The notes under the pieces: generated by a model
The model's database searches: none
What the model was told of the DNA's origin: nothing
What the model saw: the letters and a program-made list of their open reading frames with translations, nothing else
Source of the DNA: Pseudomonadota bacterium
GTDB lineage: Bacteria > Pseudomonadota > Gammaproteobacteria > Burkholderiales > SHXO01
Reading direction: 5' to 3'
Length of the DNA stretch: 24,438 nt
Assembly (NCBI GenBank): GCA_023430065.1
Contig: JAEZCG010000079.1
Coordinates: 1-24,438, forward strand
Shown here: positions 15,716-24,438 of the stretch, piece by piece
Layout: each line of letters begins with the position of its first letter
Position numbering within the stretch: the stretch's first letter is position 1
Made by a program: the position numbers and the translations under genes

Positions 15716-17113
15716 ATGAGCGAGAGCGCCAGGACCTCCTGGCTGCGCGACCTGCGCGTCTACCTCGAACCGCCGGTCGCGCGCATGCTGCTCCTGGGGT
15801 TCTCGGCCGGGCTTCCGCTGCTGCTGGTCCTCGGGACACTTTCGTACCGGCTGCGCGAGGCCGGCATCGACCGCACCACCATCGGTTTCCTGAGCTGGGT
15901 CGGACTCGCCTACGGGTTCAAGTGGGTGTGGGCGCCGCTGGTCGACCGGCTGCGCATCCCCATCCTCACCCATCGACTCGGTCGCCGACGCAGCTGGCTC
16001 ATCCTGGCGCAGCTGGCGGTGGTCGCCGGCCTGACCGGGATGGCACTGACCGACCCCGCCAGCGGCTTGCGCGCCCTGGTGCTCTTCGCGTTACTCGCCG
16101 CCTTCGGATCGGCCACGCAGGACATCGCACTGGACGCCTACCGCATCGAGTCGGCTGCACTGTCGCGCCAGGCAGCGATGGCGGCGGCCTATCAGGTCGG
16201 CTACCGCGCGGCAATGATCACCTCGTCCGCGGGCGCGCTGTGGATTGCAGCAGCGCTCGATCCTGACGAGCAGACCTACCAGCACGCTCCCTGGGTGATC
16301 GCCTACCTGTCCATGGCAGCGCTGATGGCGGTGGGAATCGTCACCGTGCTGTTCTCGCGCGAACCCGCGCACGAGATTGCCCCGGAGGTGAGGGCACGCG
16401 AGCAGGCGGTCGCGGGACGCCTGAGCCGGCTCGGCCTGCCCGCACCTGCGCTCACCCTCCTCGCGTTCCTCCACTCGGCGGTGTACAGCCCGTTCCAGGA
16501 CTTCGTGTCGCGCTACCGCTGGCAGGCGCTGGTCCTGCTGGCTCTGATCGGGACCTACCGCGTCTCCGACATCGTCCTGGGTGTGATGTCCAACCCTTTC
16601 TACCGGGACATGGGATTCACCAAGGACGAGGTGGCCGCGATCTCGGGCGTCTACGGCGTGATCATGACGCTGGTGGGGGCCGCCATCGGCGGCGTGCTCT
16701 CCCTGCGCCTGGGCGTCATGCGAGTGCTGTTTCTGGGATCCCTGCTCTCTGCCGGGACCAACCTGCTGTTCGCCTGGCTCACCACGCGCGGACACGATCT
16801 CGTCGGCCTGGTGCTCGTGATCTCGGCCGACAACCTGAGCGGCGGCCTGGCGAGCGCGGCGTTCGTCGCGTATCTGTCGGGACTCACCAATCTGGCCTAC
16901 TCGGCCACGCAGTACGCCCTGTTCAGCTCCATCATGCTGCTGCTGCCGAAGTTCCTCGCCGGCTTCTCCGGCTGGGCCGTGGACCAGTACGGCTACACCC
17001 ACTTCTTCATGGGAACGGCCCTGCTGGGCGTGCCGGTGATGATCCTGGTACTCCTGGCGGGACGCCAGGCGCGCCGGCGCGCCTCGCTATTGCCCGCGGC
17101 ACCCCCGAGCTGA
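15716..17113 (+). CDS. ampG: Muropeptide permease AmpG (MFS transporter)
   Basis: AmpG imports GlcNAc-anhydroMurNAc peptides from the periplasm for cell-wall recycling, and in many bacteria this affects AmpC beta-lactamase induction. The 465 residues contain about 12 to 14 hydrophobic spans. Recognisable AmpG stretches are LLLGFSAGLPLLLVLGTLSYRLREAGID, the GFKWVWAPLVDR motif, GSATQDIALDAYRIE, the PFYRDMGFTKDEVA loop and NLSGGLASAAFVAYLSGLTN. The ATG is nine bases after the xthA stop, so the two are probably one transcript. No ampC, ampR or nagZ is in the window. Confidence 0.93.
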   Translation: MSESARTSWLRDLRVYLEPPVARMLLLGFSAGLPLLLVLGTLSYRLREAGIDRTTIGFLSWVGLAYGFKWVWAPLVDRLRIPILTHRLGRRRSWLILAQLAVVAGLTGMALTDPASGLRALVLFALLAAFGSATQDIALDAYRIESAALSRQAAMAAAYQVGYRAAMITSSAGALWIAAALDPDEQTYQHAPWVIAYLSMAALMAVGIVTVLFSREPAHEIAPEVRAREQAVAGRLSRLGLPAPALTLLAFLHSAVYSPFQDFVSRYRWQALVLLALIGTYRVSDIVLGVMSNPFYRDMGFTKDEVAAISGVYGVIMTLVGAAIGGVLSLRLGVMRVLFLGSLLSAGTNLLFAWLTTRGHDLVGLVLVISADNLSGGLASAAFVAYLSGLTNLAYSATQYALFSSIMLLLPKFLAGFSGWAVDQYGYTHFFMGTALLGVPVMILVLLAGRQARRRASLLPAAPPS

Positions 17114-17117
17114 CGAT

Positions 17118-17134
17118 GGCGCCTCAGGTGCGCC
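17118..17134. other. Small hairpin in the ampG-metW convergent junction
   Basis: GGCGC (17118-17122) and GCGCC (17130-17134) can form a five-base stem with a seven-base loop, next to the two opposed stop codons. There is no T-run, so terminator activity is doubtful. Recorded because only ten bases separate the genes. Confidence 0.25.
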
Positions 17135-17762
17135 CCGCGTCCAGGCGGTACACCGCGACGGCTCCCATCAGGTTCGGCAGCAAGCCGATGCGTTCGCCGC
17201 GTTCGTTCATCACCACGCGCTCGAGGATGCGGATGCCGCGCACCGCGCAGAACGACTCGAAATCGGCGATGGTGAACAGGTGCACGTTGGGCGTGTTGTA
17301 CCACTCGTAGGGCAGGTTGCGCGACACCGGCATGCGCCCGCCGAGGAAGATCTGCGAACGCAGTCGCCAGTAGCCGAAGTTCGGGAAGCTGACGATGCCC
17401 TCGCGGCCCACCCGCAGCATTTCCTTGAGCAGATCCTCTGTGTGCCGCACCGCCTGCAGGGTCTGCGACAGGATCACGTAGTCGAACGAACTCGATTCGA
17501 AGCCGGACAGCCCGGACTCGAGATCGCTCTGAATGACGTTCACGCCATTGCGCACACTGGCCACGATCCTGGCATCGTCGATTTCGATGCCGTAGCCGTT
17601 CGCCGCACGCGTCTCGCGCAGTGCGCGCAGCAGGGTGCCATCGCCACAGCCCAGGTCGAGCACGTGCGCGCCCGGTCGGATCCACTGCGCAATCGCGGCG
17701 AAATCGTGGCGGGCGGCGCGGCCGGGCCGCGCTGCGAGGCGGGAGCCGTCGTCAGCCGCCAT
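17124..17762 (-). CDS. metW: Methionine biosynthesis protein MetW (SAM methyltransferase fold)
   Basis: MetW is a partner of MetX in many proteobacteria and is needed for, or improves, homoserine acylation; its exact chemistry is not settled. The 212 residues show a class I methyltransferase fold with the SAM-binding motif [13 protein letters not shown] (33-45). Family stretches include [37 protein letters not shown] and [15 protein letters not shown]. The ATG lies 11 bases inside the end of metX, so the pair is translationally coupled. The first 17 residues are unconserved and basic; no better start is seen. Confidence 0.94.
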   Translation of the reverse strand: MAADDGSRLAARPGRAARHDFAAIAQWIRPGAHVLDLGCGDGTLLRALRETRAANGYGIEIDDARIVASVRNGVNVIQSDLESGLSGFESSSFDYVILSQTLQAVRHTEDLLKEMLRVGREGIVSFPNFGYWRLRSQIFLGGRMPVSRNLPYEWYNTPNVHLFTIADFESFCAVRGIRILERVVMNERGERIGLLPNLMGAVAVYRLDAGRT

Positions 17763-18909
17763 CGATCTTGTCGAAATAGGCGCGCACCACGCCGTGGTAG
17801 CGCTCGTCGTCCATCAGAAAGGCGTCGTGTCCATGGGGCGCGTCGATTTCCGCGTAGGAGACGTCGAGCCGGTTGTCGACCAGGGCCTTGACGATCTCGC
17901 GCGAGCGAGCGGGGGAAAAGCGCCAGTCCGACGTGAACGACACGACCAGGAAGCCCGCACGCGCGCGCGACAGTGCCTTGGCGAGATCTCCACCGAAATC
18001 GGCGGCCGGATCGAAGTAGTCGAGCGCCTTGGTGATGCGCAGGTAGGTGTTGGCGTCGAAGTACTCGGAGAACTTGTCGCCCTGGTAGCGTAGGTAGGAC
18101 TCGATCTCGAACTCGACGTCGAAGTTGAACTTGAGGCTCCCCGTGCGCAGCGCACGCCCGAACTTCTCCGCCATGGCGTCGTCGGACAGGTAGGTGATGT
18201 GGCCGAGCATGCGGGCCAGACGCAACCCGCGCCTGGGCACCACTCCCTGCGCGTAGTAGTCGCCGCCGTGGAAGTCCGGGTCGGTCGTGATCGCCTGGCG
18301 GGCGACCTCGTTGAACGCAATGTTCTGTGCGGAAAGCTTGGGGGCCGCCGCGATCACCAGCGCGTGCGACACCCGATCGGGGTGGCTCATGGTCCACTGC
18401 AGCGCCTGCATCGCCCCGAGGCTGCCGCCGATCACGGCGGCGAAGCGCTCGATGCCCAATTGATCGGCCAGGCGCGCCTGCGCCTCGACCCAGTCCTCCA
18501 CCGTCACCAGCGGGAACTGCGCGCCCCAGTGGCGCCCGGTGGCGGGGTTGATCGACGCAGGGCCGGTGGAGCCATGGCAGCCGCCGAGGTTGTTCACGCC
18601 GAGCACGAAGAAGCGGTCGGTGTCCAGCGGCTTGCCGGGGCCGACCAGGTTGTCCCACCAGCCCACGCTCTTGGAATCATCGGCGTACCACCCGGCGACG
18701 TGGTGCGAGGCGTTCAGGGCGTGGCACACCAGCACCGCGTTGTTGCGCGCTGCATTCAATCTGCCGTAGCACTCGTAGGCCAGATCGTAGCGCTCGATGA
18801 CGGCACCGCTGCGCAGGACCAGCGGTCGCTCGAAGGCGGCGTGTTGCGGCGTGACCACCCCGACGGAGCCGGGTACGGCGAGGGCGGCGGCCGGCACGGT
18901 CGAATTCAC
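17752..18909 (-). CDS. metX: Homoserine O-acyltransferase MetX (acetyl or succinyl)
   Basis: MetX acylates homoserine in the first committed step to methionine. The 385 residues form an alpha/beta-hydrolase with nucleophile Ser163 in [13 protein letters not shown], acid Asp328 in FTSDWRF and base His361 in [20 protein letters not shown] and [17 protein letters not shown] are also typical. The frame is open far upstream, but the conserved N-terminus ([17 protein letters not shown]) begins about 19 codons after the GTG at 18909, which is the chosen start; the upstream part overlaps lptE. Proteobacterial MetX proteins are often succinyltransferases (metXS), and I cannot decide the acyl donor by eye. 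The GTG follows the lptE stop after two bases. Confidence 0.94.
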   Translation of the reverse strand: MNSTVPAAALAVPGSVGVVTPQHAAFERPLVLRSGAVIERYDLAYECYGRLNAARNNAVLVCHALNASHHVAGWYADDSKSVGWWDNLVGPGKPLDTDRFFVLGVNNLGGCHGSTGPASINPATGRHWGAQFPLVTVEDWVEAQARLADQLGIERFAAVIGGSLGAMQALQWTMSHPDRVSHALVIAAAPKLSAQNIAFNEVARQAITTDPDFHGGDYYAQGVVPRRGLRLARMLGHITYLSDDAMAEKFGRALRTGSLKFNFDVEFEIESYLRYQGDKFSEYFDANTYLRITKALDYFDPAADFGGDLAKALSRARAGFLVVSFTSDWRFSPARSREIVKALVDNRLDVSYAEIDAPHGHDAFLMDDERYHGVVRAYFDKIDGG

Positions 18910-18911
18910 CG

Positions 18912-19424
18912 TCAGGATGCGGCCGGATCGACGCTCAGGTCGATGATCGACAGGCGGCGCACCAACTGCTGGATGGCGTCCTGACGCATGTCCTGATACA
19001 GGAAGAGCTCTTCGTTCTCCTTGGCGAGCGCTGCATCGTCGTCGTAGATGAAGTCCCGCTCGAGCGTGATCTCGTCGGCCGGCAGCAATTCCTTGCCATT
19101 GGCATCCCGCACGCGGAAGGCGATGCGGTAGCGCAGCAGGTATTCCTGCACGCGCCCGGCAGCGCTCAGCGACAGGATCTGCTTCTGCTGCGTCTCGTCC
19201 AGGATCTCCAGGATCGCGTCCGCCTGGCGGGGTGCATTCGCCAGCCTGCTGCGGCTGAAACTCTCTACGTAGCGTTTGAACTGCGCGCCGAAGGAGGAGT
19301 AGTCCGGCGCGGCAACGTAGAGATTCTCGAAGGGGATCTGCGCCGGCGCGACCGGACTGAATCCGCACGCACCCAGTTGCACGATCAGCGCGAGCAGCGC
19401 GGCGCGGTGCCAGAGACGCTTCAT
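18912..19424 (-). CDS. lptE: LPS-assembly lipoprotein LptE
   Basis: LptE is the outer-membrane lipoprotein that plugs and assembles the LptD barrel, the last step of LPS transport. The 170 residues begin with a lipoprotein signal, [20 protein letters not shown], with lipidation at Cys20 and the family's CGF start of the mature chain (ACGFSP). The middle has the expected alternating beta pattern ([15 protein letters not shown]). LptE is weakly conserved, so position counts too: it directly follows leuS, with a four-base ATGA overlap, as in most beta- and gammaproteobacteria. In those genomes holA usually follows; here it is metX. Confidence 0.93.
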   Translation of the reverse strand: MKRLWHRAALLALIVQLGACGFSPVAPAQIPFENLYVAAPDYSSFGAQFKRYVESFSRSRLANAPRQADAILEILDETQQKQILSLSAAGRVQEYLLRYRIAFRVRDANGKELLPADEITLERDFIYDDDAALAKENEELFLYQDMRQDAIQQLVRRLSIIDLSVDPAAS

Positions 19425-22015
19425 AGCACCAGGTTCACCAGGCGCCCGGGAACGACCACGACCTTGCGGATCGACTGGTCGCCGATGTGACGGGCCGACG
19501 CCGGACTGGAGCGGGCGATCTGCTCGATCTGCTCACGCGACGCCGTCGCCGGGACGCGGATGCTGCCTCGCGTCTTGCCGCCGATCTGCAGCACGAGTTC
19601 GATCTCGTCCTGCGCCATCGCCGACTCATCCGGCTCCGGCCAGGGCGCCGTGAACACGTCGGCGCCGAACCGGAGCTCGCGCCACAGGTGGTCGCACAGG
19701 TGGGGCGTGATCGGCGCCTGCACGCGCAGCAGGATGGACAGGCCCTCCCGGATCACGCGCGCCCCTGCGTCACGATCGACGCCTTCGAGTGCGTTGAGCA
19801 TCTTCATGCAGGCCGAGGCGACGGTGTTGAACTGCTGCCGCTGCATATCGAAGTTGGCCTGTTTGAGGTTCAGGTGGATTTCCCTGCGCGCGGCGGCGAT
19901 CGCGCCGTCGAGGCTGGCGTCGAGTGCCGGTGCCGCGTCGAGCCGCGGGCGCACCGTCTCGTGGTACTGATGAGCGAACGCCCATACCCGGCGCAGGAAG
20001 CGGAACGAACCCTCCACCCCGGAATCGGACCACGCCAGCGTCTGCTCGGGGGGGCTGGTGAACATCATGAAGAAGCGCGACGTATCCGCGCCGTACTGGT
20101 CGACCAGGGACTGGGGATCGACGCCGTTGTTCTTCGACTTCGACATGGTGCCGATGCCGCCGGATTCCACCGGCAGGCCGTCGCCCCGGAGGACGGCAGA
20201 GATGCGGTTGCCGCGTTCGTCCGTCTTGATCTCGACGTCGGACGGGTTGTAGTACGCGACGCGTCCCGTCCCCTGCTTGCGGTAGAAGATCTCGTTGAGG
20301 ACCATGCCCTGTGTGAGCAGGCGCGAGAACGGTTCGTCGAACGACACCATGCCCAGGTCGCGCATCACCTTCGTCCAGAAGCGCGAGTAGAGCAGGTGCA
20401 GGATGGCGTGCTCGATGCCGCCGATGTACTGGTCCACGGGCAGCCAGTAGTTCACCCGCTCGTCCACCATCGCGCGCTCGTTGTCCGGACACGCATAGCG
20501 GATGTAGTACCAGGACGAATCGACGAACGTGTCCATGGTGTCGGTCTCGCGCCGCCCGGGACGCTGGCAGCGCGGGCACGGCGTGTTCACGAAGTCGGGC
20601 CGCCGGTTGAGCGGATTGCCGCTACCGTCGGGGACACAATCCTCGGGCAACACCACCGGCAGCTGCTCGTCCGGTACGGGCACGTCGCCGCACGTCTCGC
20701 AGTGAACGATCGGAATCGGACAACCCCAGTAGCGCTGGCGCGAGACGCCCCAATCGCGCAGGCGGAACTGGATGCGCTTGCGCCCCAGTGCCTTGCGCTC
20801 GAGATCGGCGGAGATCGCCTCCACGGCGCCGGCGAAGTCGAGGCCATCGTAGCGCCCCGAATTGATCAGCGTCCCGGGCTCCGCATAGGCGTCCTGCCAG
20901 TGCGCGGGAGTGGCATCGCCGGCGGACGTGCGCACCACCGGCTTGATCGGCAGTGCATACCGGGTGGCAAACTCGAAGTCGCGTTCGTCGTGAGCGGGTA
21001 CCGCCATCACCGCGCCCTCGCCGTACCCCATCAGCACGTAGTTGGCGACCCACACCGCCAGCTTCTCCCCGGTGAGGGGATGCAGCACGTACAGTCCGGT
21101 CGGTACGCCCTTCTTCTCCTGCGTGGCGAGCTCGGCCTCCATTGCCGGCCCACGCTTGCACTCCTCGACGAATGCCTGCAGTGCCGGATTGCTCGCGGCC
21201 GCGAGCGACGCGAGCGGATGCTCGGCCGCCACGGCACAGTAGGTGGCGCCGAGCAGGGTGTCGGCGCGAGTGGTGAAGACCTTCAGCGACTGGCGCTGGT
21301 CGTGCGCATAAGGAAAGGAAACCTCGACCCCCTCGCTGCGGCCGATCCAGTTCGCCTGCATCAGCTTCACGCGTTCCGGCCATCCGGGCAGACCGTCCAG
21401 TGCGCCGAGCAGTTCGTCGGCGTAGGCGGTGATGCGCAGGTAGTACATCGGAATCTCGCGCTTCTCCACCGGCGCGCCGGTGCGCCAGCCTCGACCGTCG
21501 ATCACCTGCTCGTTGGCGAGCACGGTCTGGTCCACGGGATCCCAGTTCACCACGCCGGTGGTCTTGTAGGCGAGCCCCTTTTCCAGCATGCGCAGGAACA
21601 GCCACTGGTTCCAGCGGTAGTAGTCCGGATGGCAGGTCGCCAGTTCCCGCTCCCAGTCGATGGAGAAGCCCAGCGACTTGAGCTGTTTCTTCATGTACGC
21701 GATGTTGTCGTACGTCCATCGGGCCGGCGGCACGCCGTTCGCCATCGCCGCATTCTCGGCCGGCAGTCCGAAGGCATCCCAACCCATCGGCTGCAGCACG
21801 TTGTAGCCGCGCATGCGGTAGTAGCGCGCGAGCACGTCGCCGATGGTGTAGTTGCGCACGTGCCCCATGTGCAGCTTCCCGGAGGGATAGGGAAACATCG
21901 AGAGGCAGTAGTACTTGGGCCGCGAGCGGTCTTCCACCGATCGCGCAGCCTTGCGCTCGTCCCAGGCGGCCTGTGCCTGCGCTTCGATGTCTGCTGGGCG
22001 GTACTGGGACTGCAT
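19421..22015 (-). CDS. leuS: Leucyl-tRNA synthetase
   Basis: LeuS charges tRNA-Leu and edits mischarged residues. The 864 residues are full length for a bacterial class I LeuRS. The HIGH motif appears as HMGH (49-52) in [14 protein letters not shown], and the KMSKS motif as [12 protein letters not shown]. The CP1 editing domain is complete, with the Thr-rich [14 protein letters not shown] and [22 protein letters not shown] zinc-binding-like segment ([10 protein letters not shown] and [11 protein letters not shown]) is also present. The ATG at 22015 fits the family start ([14 protein letters not shown]). It heads the unit leuS-lptE-metX-metW. Confidence 0.99.
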   Translation of the reverse strand: MQSQYRPADIEAQAQAAWDERKAARSVEDRSRPKYYCLSMFPYPSGKLHMGHVRNYTIGDVLARYYRMRGYNVLQPMGWDAFGLPAENAAMANGVPPARWTYDNIAYMKKQLKSLGFSIDWERELATCHPDYYRWNQWLFLRMLEKGLAYKTTGVVNWDPVDQTVLANEQVIDGRGWRTGAPVEKREIPMYYLRITAYADELLGALDGLPGWPERVKLMQANWIGRSEGVEVSFPYAHDQRQSLKVFTTRADTLLGATYCAVAAEHPLASLAAASNPALQAFVEECKRGPAMEAELATQEKKGVPTGLYVLHPLTGEKLAVWVANYVLMGYGEGAVMAVPAHDERDFEFATRYALPIKPVVRTSAGDATPAHWQDAYAEPGTLINSGRYDGLDFAGAVEAISADLERKALGRKRIQFRLRDWGVSRQRYWGCPIPIVHCETCGDVPVPDEQLPVVLPEDCVPDGSGNPLNRRPDFVNTPCPRCQRPGRRETDTMDTFVDSSWYYIRYACPDNERAMVDERVNYWLPVDQYIGGIEHAILHLLYSRFWTKVMRDLGMVSFDEPFSRLLTQGMVLNEIFYRKQGTGRVAYYNPSDVEIKTDERGNRISAVLRGDGLPVESGGIGTMSKSKNNGVDPQSLVDQYGADTSRFFMMFTSPPEQTLAWSDSGVEGSFRFLRRVWAFAHQYHETVRPRLDAAPALDASLDGAIAAARREIHLNLKQANFDMQRQQFNTVASACMKMLNALEGVDRDAGARVIREGLSILLRVQAPITPHLCDHLWRELRFGADVFTAPWPEPDESAMAQDEIELVLQIGGKTRGSIRVPATASREQIEQIARSSPASARHIGDQSIRKVVVVPGRLVNLVL

Positions 22016-22053
22016 CGCGGTGTGCTGCCTCAGGGGATTGGAAAGGACCGGGA

Positions 22054-22059
22054 ATTATA
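22054..22059 (-). promoter_or_regulatory. -10 element (TATAAT) for leuS
   Basis: A perfect TATAAT on the minus strand lies 38 bases before the leuS ATG. There is no good -35 box at the usual distance. It faces away from the TATAAT of the helicase gene about 60 bases away, so the gap 22016-22153 is a compact divergent promoter region. Confidence 0.5.
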
Positions 22060-22121
22060 CCGGGCAAGGCTGGCGATACGGCGCCAGCTCCGATCCGAAG
22101 GGCTGCTCGCGGATGCTGCCG

Positions 22122-22127
22122 TATAAT
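22122..22127 (+). promoter_or_regulatory. -10 element (TATAAT) for the UvrD-type helicase gene
   Basis: A perfect TATAAT lies 26 bases before the GTG at 22154, so the predicted leader is only about 20 bases. The -35 region is weak. No Shine-Dalgarno is visible in the short leader. Confidence 0.55.
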
Positions 22128-22153
22128 CGAACGCTTCCGTAGCGACTCTCTCC

Positions 22154-24394
22154 GTGGCTTCCGGCAACCTCCTCGAAGGGCTCAACGAACCGCAACGCCT
22201 CGCCGTCACCCTGCCGCACCAGTCCGCCCTGATTCTCGCGGGGGCGGGAAGCGGCAAGACACGGGTGCTGACGACGCGTATCGCCTGGCTCATCCAGACC
22301 GGTCAGATCGGGCCGCAGTCGCTGCTCGCGGTGACCTTCACCAACAAGGCGGCGCGCGAGATGCTCACGCGCATCTCCGCCATGCTTCCGATCGACACAC
22401 GCGGCATGTGGGTGGGCACCTTTCATGGGTTGTGCAATCGCATGCTGCGCGCACACTACCGGGATGCCGGACTGCCGCAGACGTTTCAGATCCTCGACAG
22501 CCAGGACCAGCTCGCGCTGATCAAGCGCCTGCTCAGGTCGATGGGCGTCGACGACGAGAAGCTGCCGCCCCGCGATCTGCAGTATTTCATCAATGGGAGC
22601 AAGGAGCAGGGTCGGCGAGCGGCGCACGTGGAGGCGTACGACGAGCACTCGCGGCACTTGACCGAACTGTTCGCCGAGTACGACCGGCAGTGCAACCGTG
22701 AGGGCGTAGTGGACTTCGCCGAGCTGCTGCTGCGCAGCTTCGAGCTGCTGTCGCGCAACGAGGTGCTGCGCGCGCACTATCAGCGCCGCTTCAAGCACAT
22801 TCTGGTCGACGAGTTCCAGGACACCAACCGCCTCCAGTACCGCTGGCTGAAGCTGCTTGCGGGCAGCGACAACGCCATCTTCGCGGTAGGCGACGACGAC
22901 CAGTCGATCTACGCGTTCCGGGGTGCGTCGGCGCAGAACATGTTCGAGTTCGAGCGCGACTTCGCGCGCGGCGCGGTGATCAAGCTGGAGCAGAACTACC
23001 GCAGCCACGCGAACATCCTGGACGCGGCCAATGCGCTGATTCGCCACAATCAGCACCGGCTGGGCAAGGACCTGTGGACGGCCGAGGGCAAGGGCGAACC
23101 GCTGCGTCTGTACGAGGCGGCCACCGACCTGGAGGAGGCGTCCTACATCCTCGACGAGGTACGCCAGCTGCGCAGCGAAGGCGTGCGGCTGTCCGACATC
23201 GCGTTGCTGTATCGCTCGAACGCGCAATCGCGCGTCCTCGAGCATGCGCTGTTCAATGCCGCTCTGCCATACCGGGTATACGGTGGCCTGCGCTTTTTCG
23301 AGCGTCAGGAGATCAAGCACGCGCTGGCCTATCTGCGCCTGGTCGCGAACCCGGACGACGACGGGGCCCTGCTGCGGGTCATCAACCTGCCCGCGCGCGG
23401 GGTCGGCGCACGTACGCTGGAGCAGCTGCAGGAATCGGCACGCATGCGCGGCATCAGCCTGTGGCAGGCCGCGTGCTCGACACCGCTGGGCGGAAAAGCC
23501 GGGGCCGGGGTCGCCGGTTTCGTGAATCTGATCGGGAGCCTGCAGCGCGAGGTCCGAGACCTGGCGCTCCCCGCACTCGTCGAGCGCACGATCGAGCGCA
23601 GCGGGCTGATCGCCTATTACGAGACCGAGCGCGACGGCGCCGACCGCATCGAGAACCTGAACGAACTGATCACTGCCGCCGCCGGATTCGAGATCGAGGG
23701 TGGCGCGTTCGACGCCGCACAGGATGCCGTGCCCGGTGACGAGCGAGCGATGGACGAACGCCCGGGGGCAATGCGCGCGCTCGAATCCTTCCTCGCACAC
23801 GCCTCGCTCGAGGCCGGCGAGCATCAAGCCCAGGCAGGCGCAGATGCGCTCCAGCTGATGACGGTGCATGCCGCCAAGGGGCTGGAGTTCCATACCGTGC
23901 TGATCAGCGGGCTGGAAGAGGGTTTGTTCCCGCACGAGAACAGCCTGAACCAGGACGACGGGCTCGAGGAGGAGCGCCGCCTCATGTACGTCGCGCTCAC
24001 CCGTGCGCGGCGGCGGTTGTATCTGAGCTTCGCCCAGAGCCGCATGCTGCACGGCCAAACGCGCTACAACATCGCTTCGCGTTTCCTGTCCGAGATTCCC
24101 GAGGGCCTGGTCCAGCGCGTCAACAGCGGCCGCAGCAGCGGCGCTTGGGCGAGCGCATCCTGGAGCGACCCCGGCCGCAGCCAGCGGCGCGAGTCCACGG
24201 GTGCCGGCCGGCCCTTCGCCGTGGATCCCGCATTGCCGTTTCGCGTGGGGCAGAACGTGGTGCACGCGAAGTTCGGGCCGGGCGTGATCGTCAATGCGGA
24301 AGGCCGCGGTGCCGATGCGCGCGTGCAGGTGAACTTCCGCAGCAGCGGTCTGAAGTGGCTGGCACTGGAGTACGCCAAGCTCACCCCTGCGTAG
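22154..24394 (+). CDS. uvrD: UvrD-type DNA helicase II
   Basis: UvrD is a superfamily 1A 3'-5' helicase that removes damaged strands in nucleotide excision and mismatch repair. The 746 residues contain the Q-motif region (LNEPQRLAV), Walker A AGAGSGKT (29-36), motif Ia VTFTNKAAREM, motif II VDEFQDTN (Asp219-Glu220), motif III VGDDDQSIYAFRGA, motif IV QNYRSH, motif V VMTVHAAKGLEF-like (LMTVHAAKGLEF) and motif VI YVALTRARRRLYL. The C-terminal end, VGQNVVHAKFGPGVIV..., is the Tudor-like domain of UvrD/PcrA that in other bacteria contacts RNA polymerase. PcrA and Rep are close relatives, but the length and tail favour UvrD. The start is a GTG that aligns with the family N-terminus. Confidence 0.95.
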   Translation: MASGNLLEGLNEPQRLAVTLPHQSALILAGAGSGKTRVLTTRIAWLIQTGQIGPQSLLAVTFTNKAAREMLTRISAMLPIDTRGMWVGTFHGLCNRMLRAHYRDAGLPQTFQILDSQDQLALIKRLLRSMGVDDEKLPPRDLQYFINGSKEQGRRAAHVEAYDEHSRHLTELFAEYDRQCNREGVVDFAELLLRSFELLSRNEVLRAHYQRRFKHILVDEFQDTNRLQYRWLKLLAGSDNAIFAVGDDDQSIYAFRGASAQNMFEFERDFARGAVIKLEQNYRSHANILDAANALIRHNQHRLGKDLWTAEGKGEPLRLYEAATDLEEASYILDEVRQLRSEGVRLSDIALLYRSNAQSRVLEHALFNAALPYRVYGGLRFFERQEIKHALAYLRLVANPDDDGALLRVINLPARGVGARTLEQLQESARMRGISLWQAACSTPLGGKAGAGVAGFVNLIGSLQREVRDLALPALVERTIERSGLIAYYETERDGADRIENLNELITAAAGFEIEGGAFDAAQDAVPGDERAMDERPGAMRALESFLAHASLEAGEHQAQAGADALQLMTVHAAKGLEFHTVLISGLEEGLFPHENSLNQDDGLEEERRLMYVALTRARRRLYLSFAQSRMLHGQTRYNIASRFLSEIPEGLVQRVNSGRSSGAWASASWSDPGRSQRRESTGAGRPFAVDPALPFRVGQNVVHAKFGPGVIVNAEGRGADARVQVNFRSSGLKWLALEYAKLTPA

Positions 24395-24438
24395 GCTCGC
24401 GGTGCCGGGTCAGGCGCGCTCCGGCCGTGCGGTGAAGA

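Noticed and set aside
18910..19368. Upstream extension of the metX frame giving a 538-residue protein.
   Set aside because: The extra part is Arg/Ala/Gly-rich, overlaps lptE in another frame, and goes beyond the known MetX length of about 380.
19487..22126. 879-codon plus-strand open frame opposite leuS.
   Set aside because: Antisense shadow of leuS, full of His/Arg/Val repeats expected from complementing GC-rich codons; no recognisable motif.
22055..24265. 736-codon minus-strand open frame opposite the helicase gene.
   Set aside because: It mirrors uvrD codon for codon; no domain or start signal. High GC produces such long antisense openings.
24410..24438. Possible last codons of a convergent minus-strand gene at the right edge (reading ...FTARPERA, stop TGA at 24410-24412).
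   Set aside because: Only about nine codons are visible, and the plus strand is open here too. Too short to support as a gene.

Overview
The window is ordinary, densely packed core genome from a GC-rich bacterium, most likely a betaproteobacterium. The main clues are the cluster mreB-mreC-mreD-mrdA-rodA-rlpA placed back to back with gatC-gatA-gatB, a BthNK-like PfkB nucleoside kinase, a metX-metW pair, and betaproteobacteria-like versions of PyrE and ExoIII. This taxonomic call rests on gene order and remembered family sequences, not on a search. I see no insertion sequence, prophage, integrase, CRISPR array, toxin-antitoxin pair or recognisable defence locus, and no disrupted reading frame.

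Layout. Positions 1-180 (minus) hold the first 60 codons of a TRAP-type periplasmic solute receptor with a Tat signal. A tRNA-Arg(CCG) with encoded CCA lies at 326-402 (minus). It is divergent from a membrane-anchored cytochrome c (524-1066, plus), and the two have closely spaced sigma70-like promoters. A hairpin terminator sits directly in front of apaH (1137-1970, plus). ApaH overlaps, tail to tail, a PlsC-like acyltransferase (1888-2724), which is coupled to a nucleoside kinase (2726-3664), both minus. From 3731 to 10167 (minus) runs the rod-shape operon mreB-mreC-mreD-mrdA-rodA-rlpA.

On the plus strand from 10375, gatC-gatA-gatB encode the amidotransferase that finishes Asn-tRNA and/or Gln-tRNA. 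They converge, across a perfect palindrome, on a DUF4124 protein and pyrE (minus). pyrE and the exonuclease III gene xthA start head to head with overlapping start codons, and xthA is followed closely by ampG. The minus-strand unit leuS-lptE-metX-metW (22015 down to 17124) converges on ampG. A UvrD-type helicase gene (22154-24394, plus) is divergent from leuS.

Functions. Several genes serve the envelope: MreBCD, PBP2 and RodA build sidewall peptidoglycan, RlpA cleaves glycan strands at the septum, AmpG recycles muropeptides, LptE helps export LPS and the PlsC-like enzyme acylates lipids. Others serve translation (LeuS, GatCAB, tRNA-Arg), nucleotide metabolism (PyrE, nucleoside kinase, ApaH), DNA repair (ExoIII, UvrD) and methionine synthesis (MetX, MetW). 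The most unusual things are in gene packing: overlapping divergent starts at pyrE/xthA, a palindrome made from two opposed stop codons at gatB/DUF4124, an 83-base convergent overlap, a terminator ten bases before a start codon without a Shine-Dalgarno, and metXW joined to leuS-lptE. I did not find a previously undescribed system.
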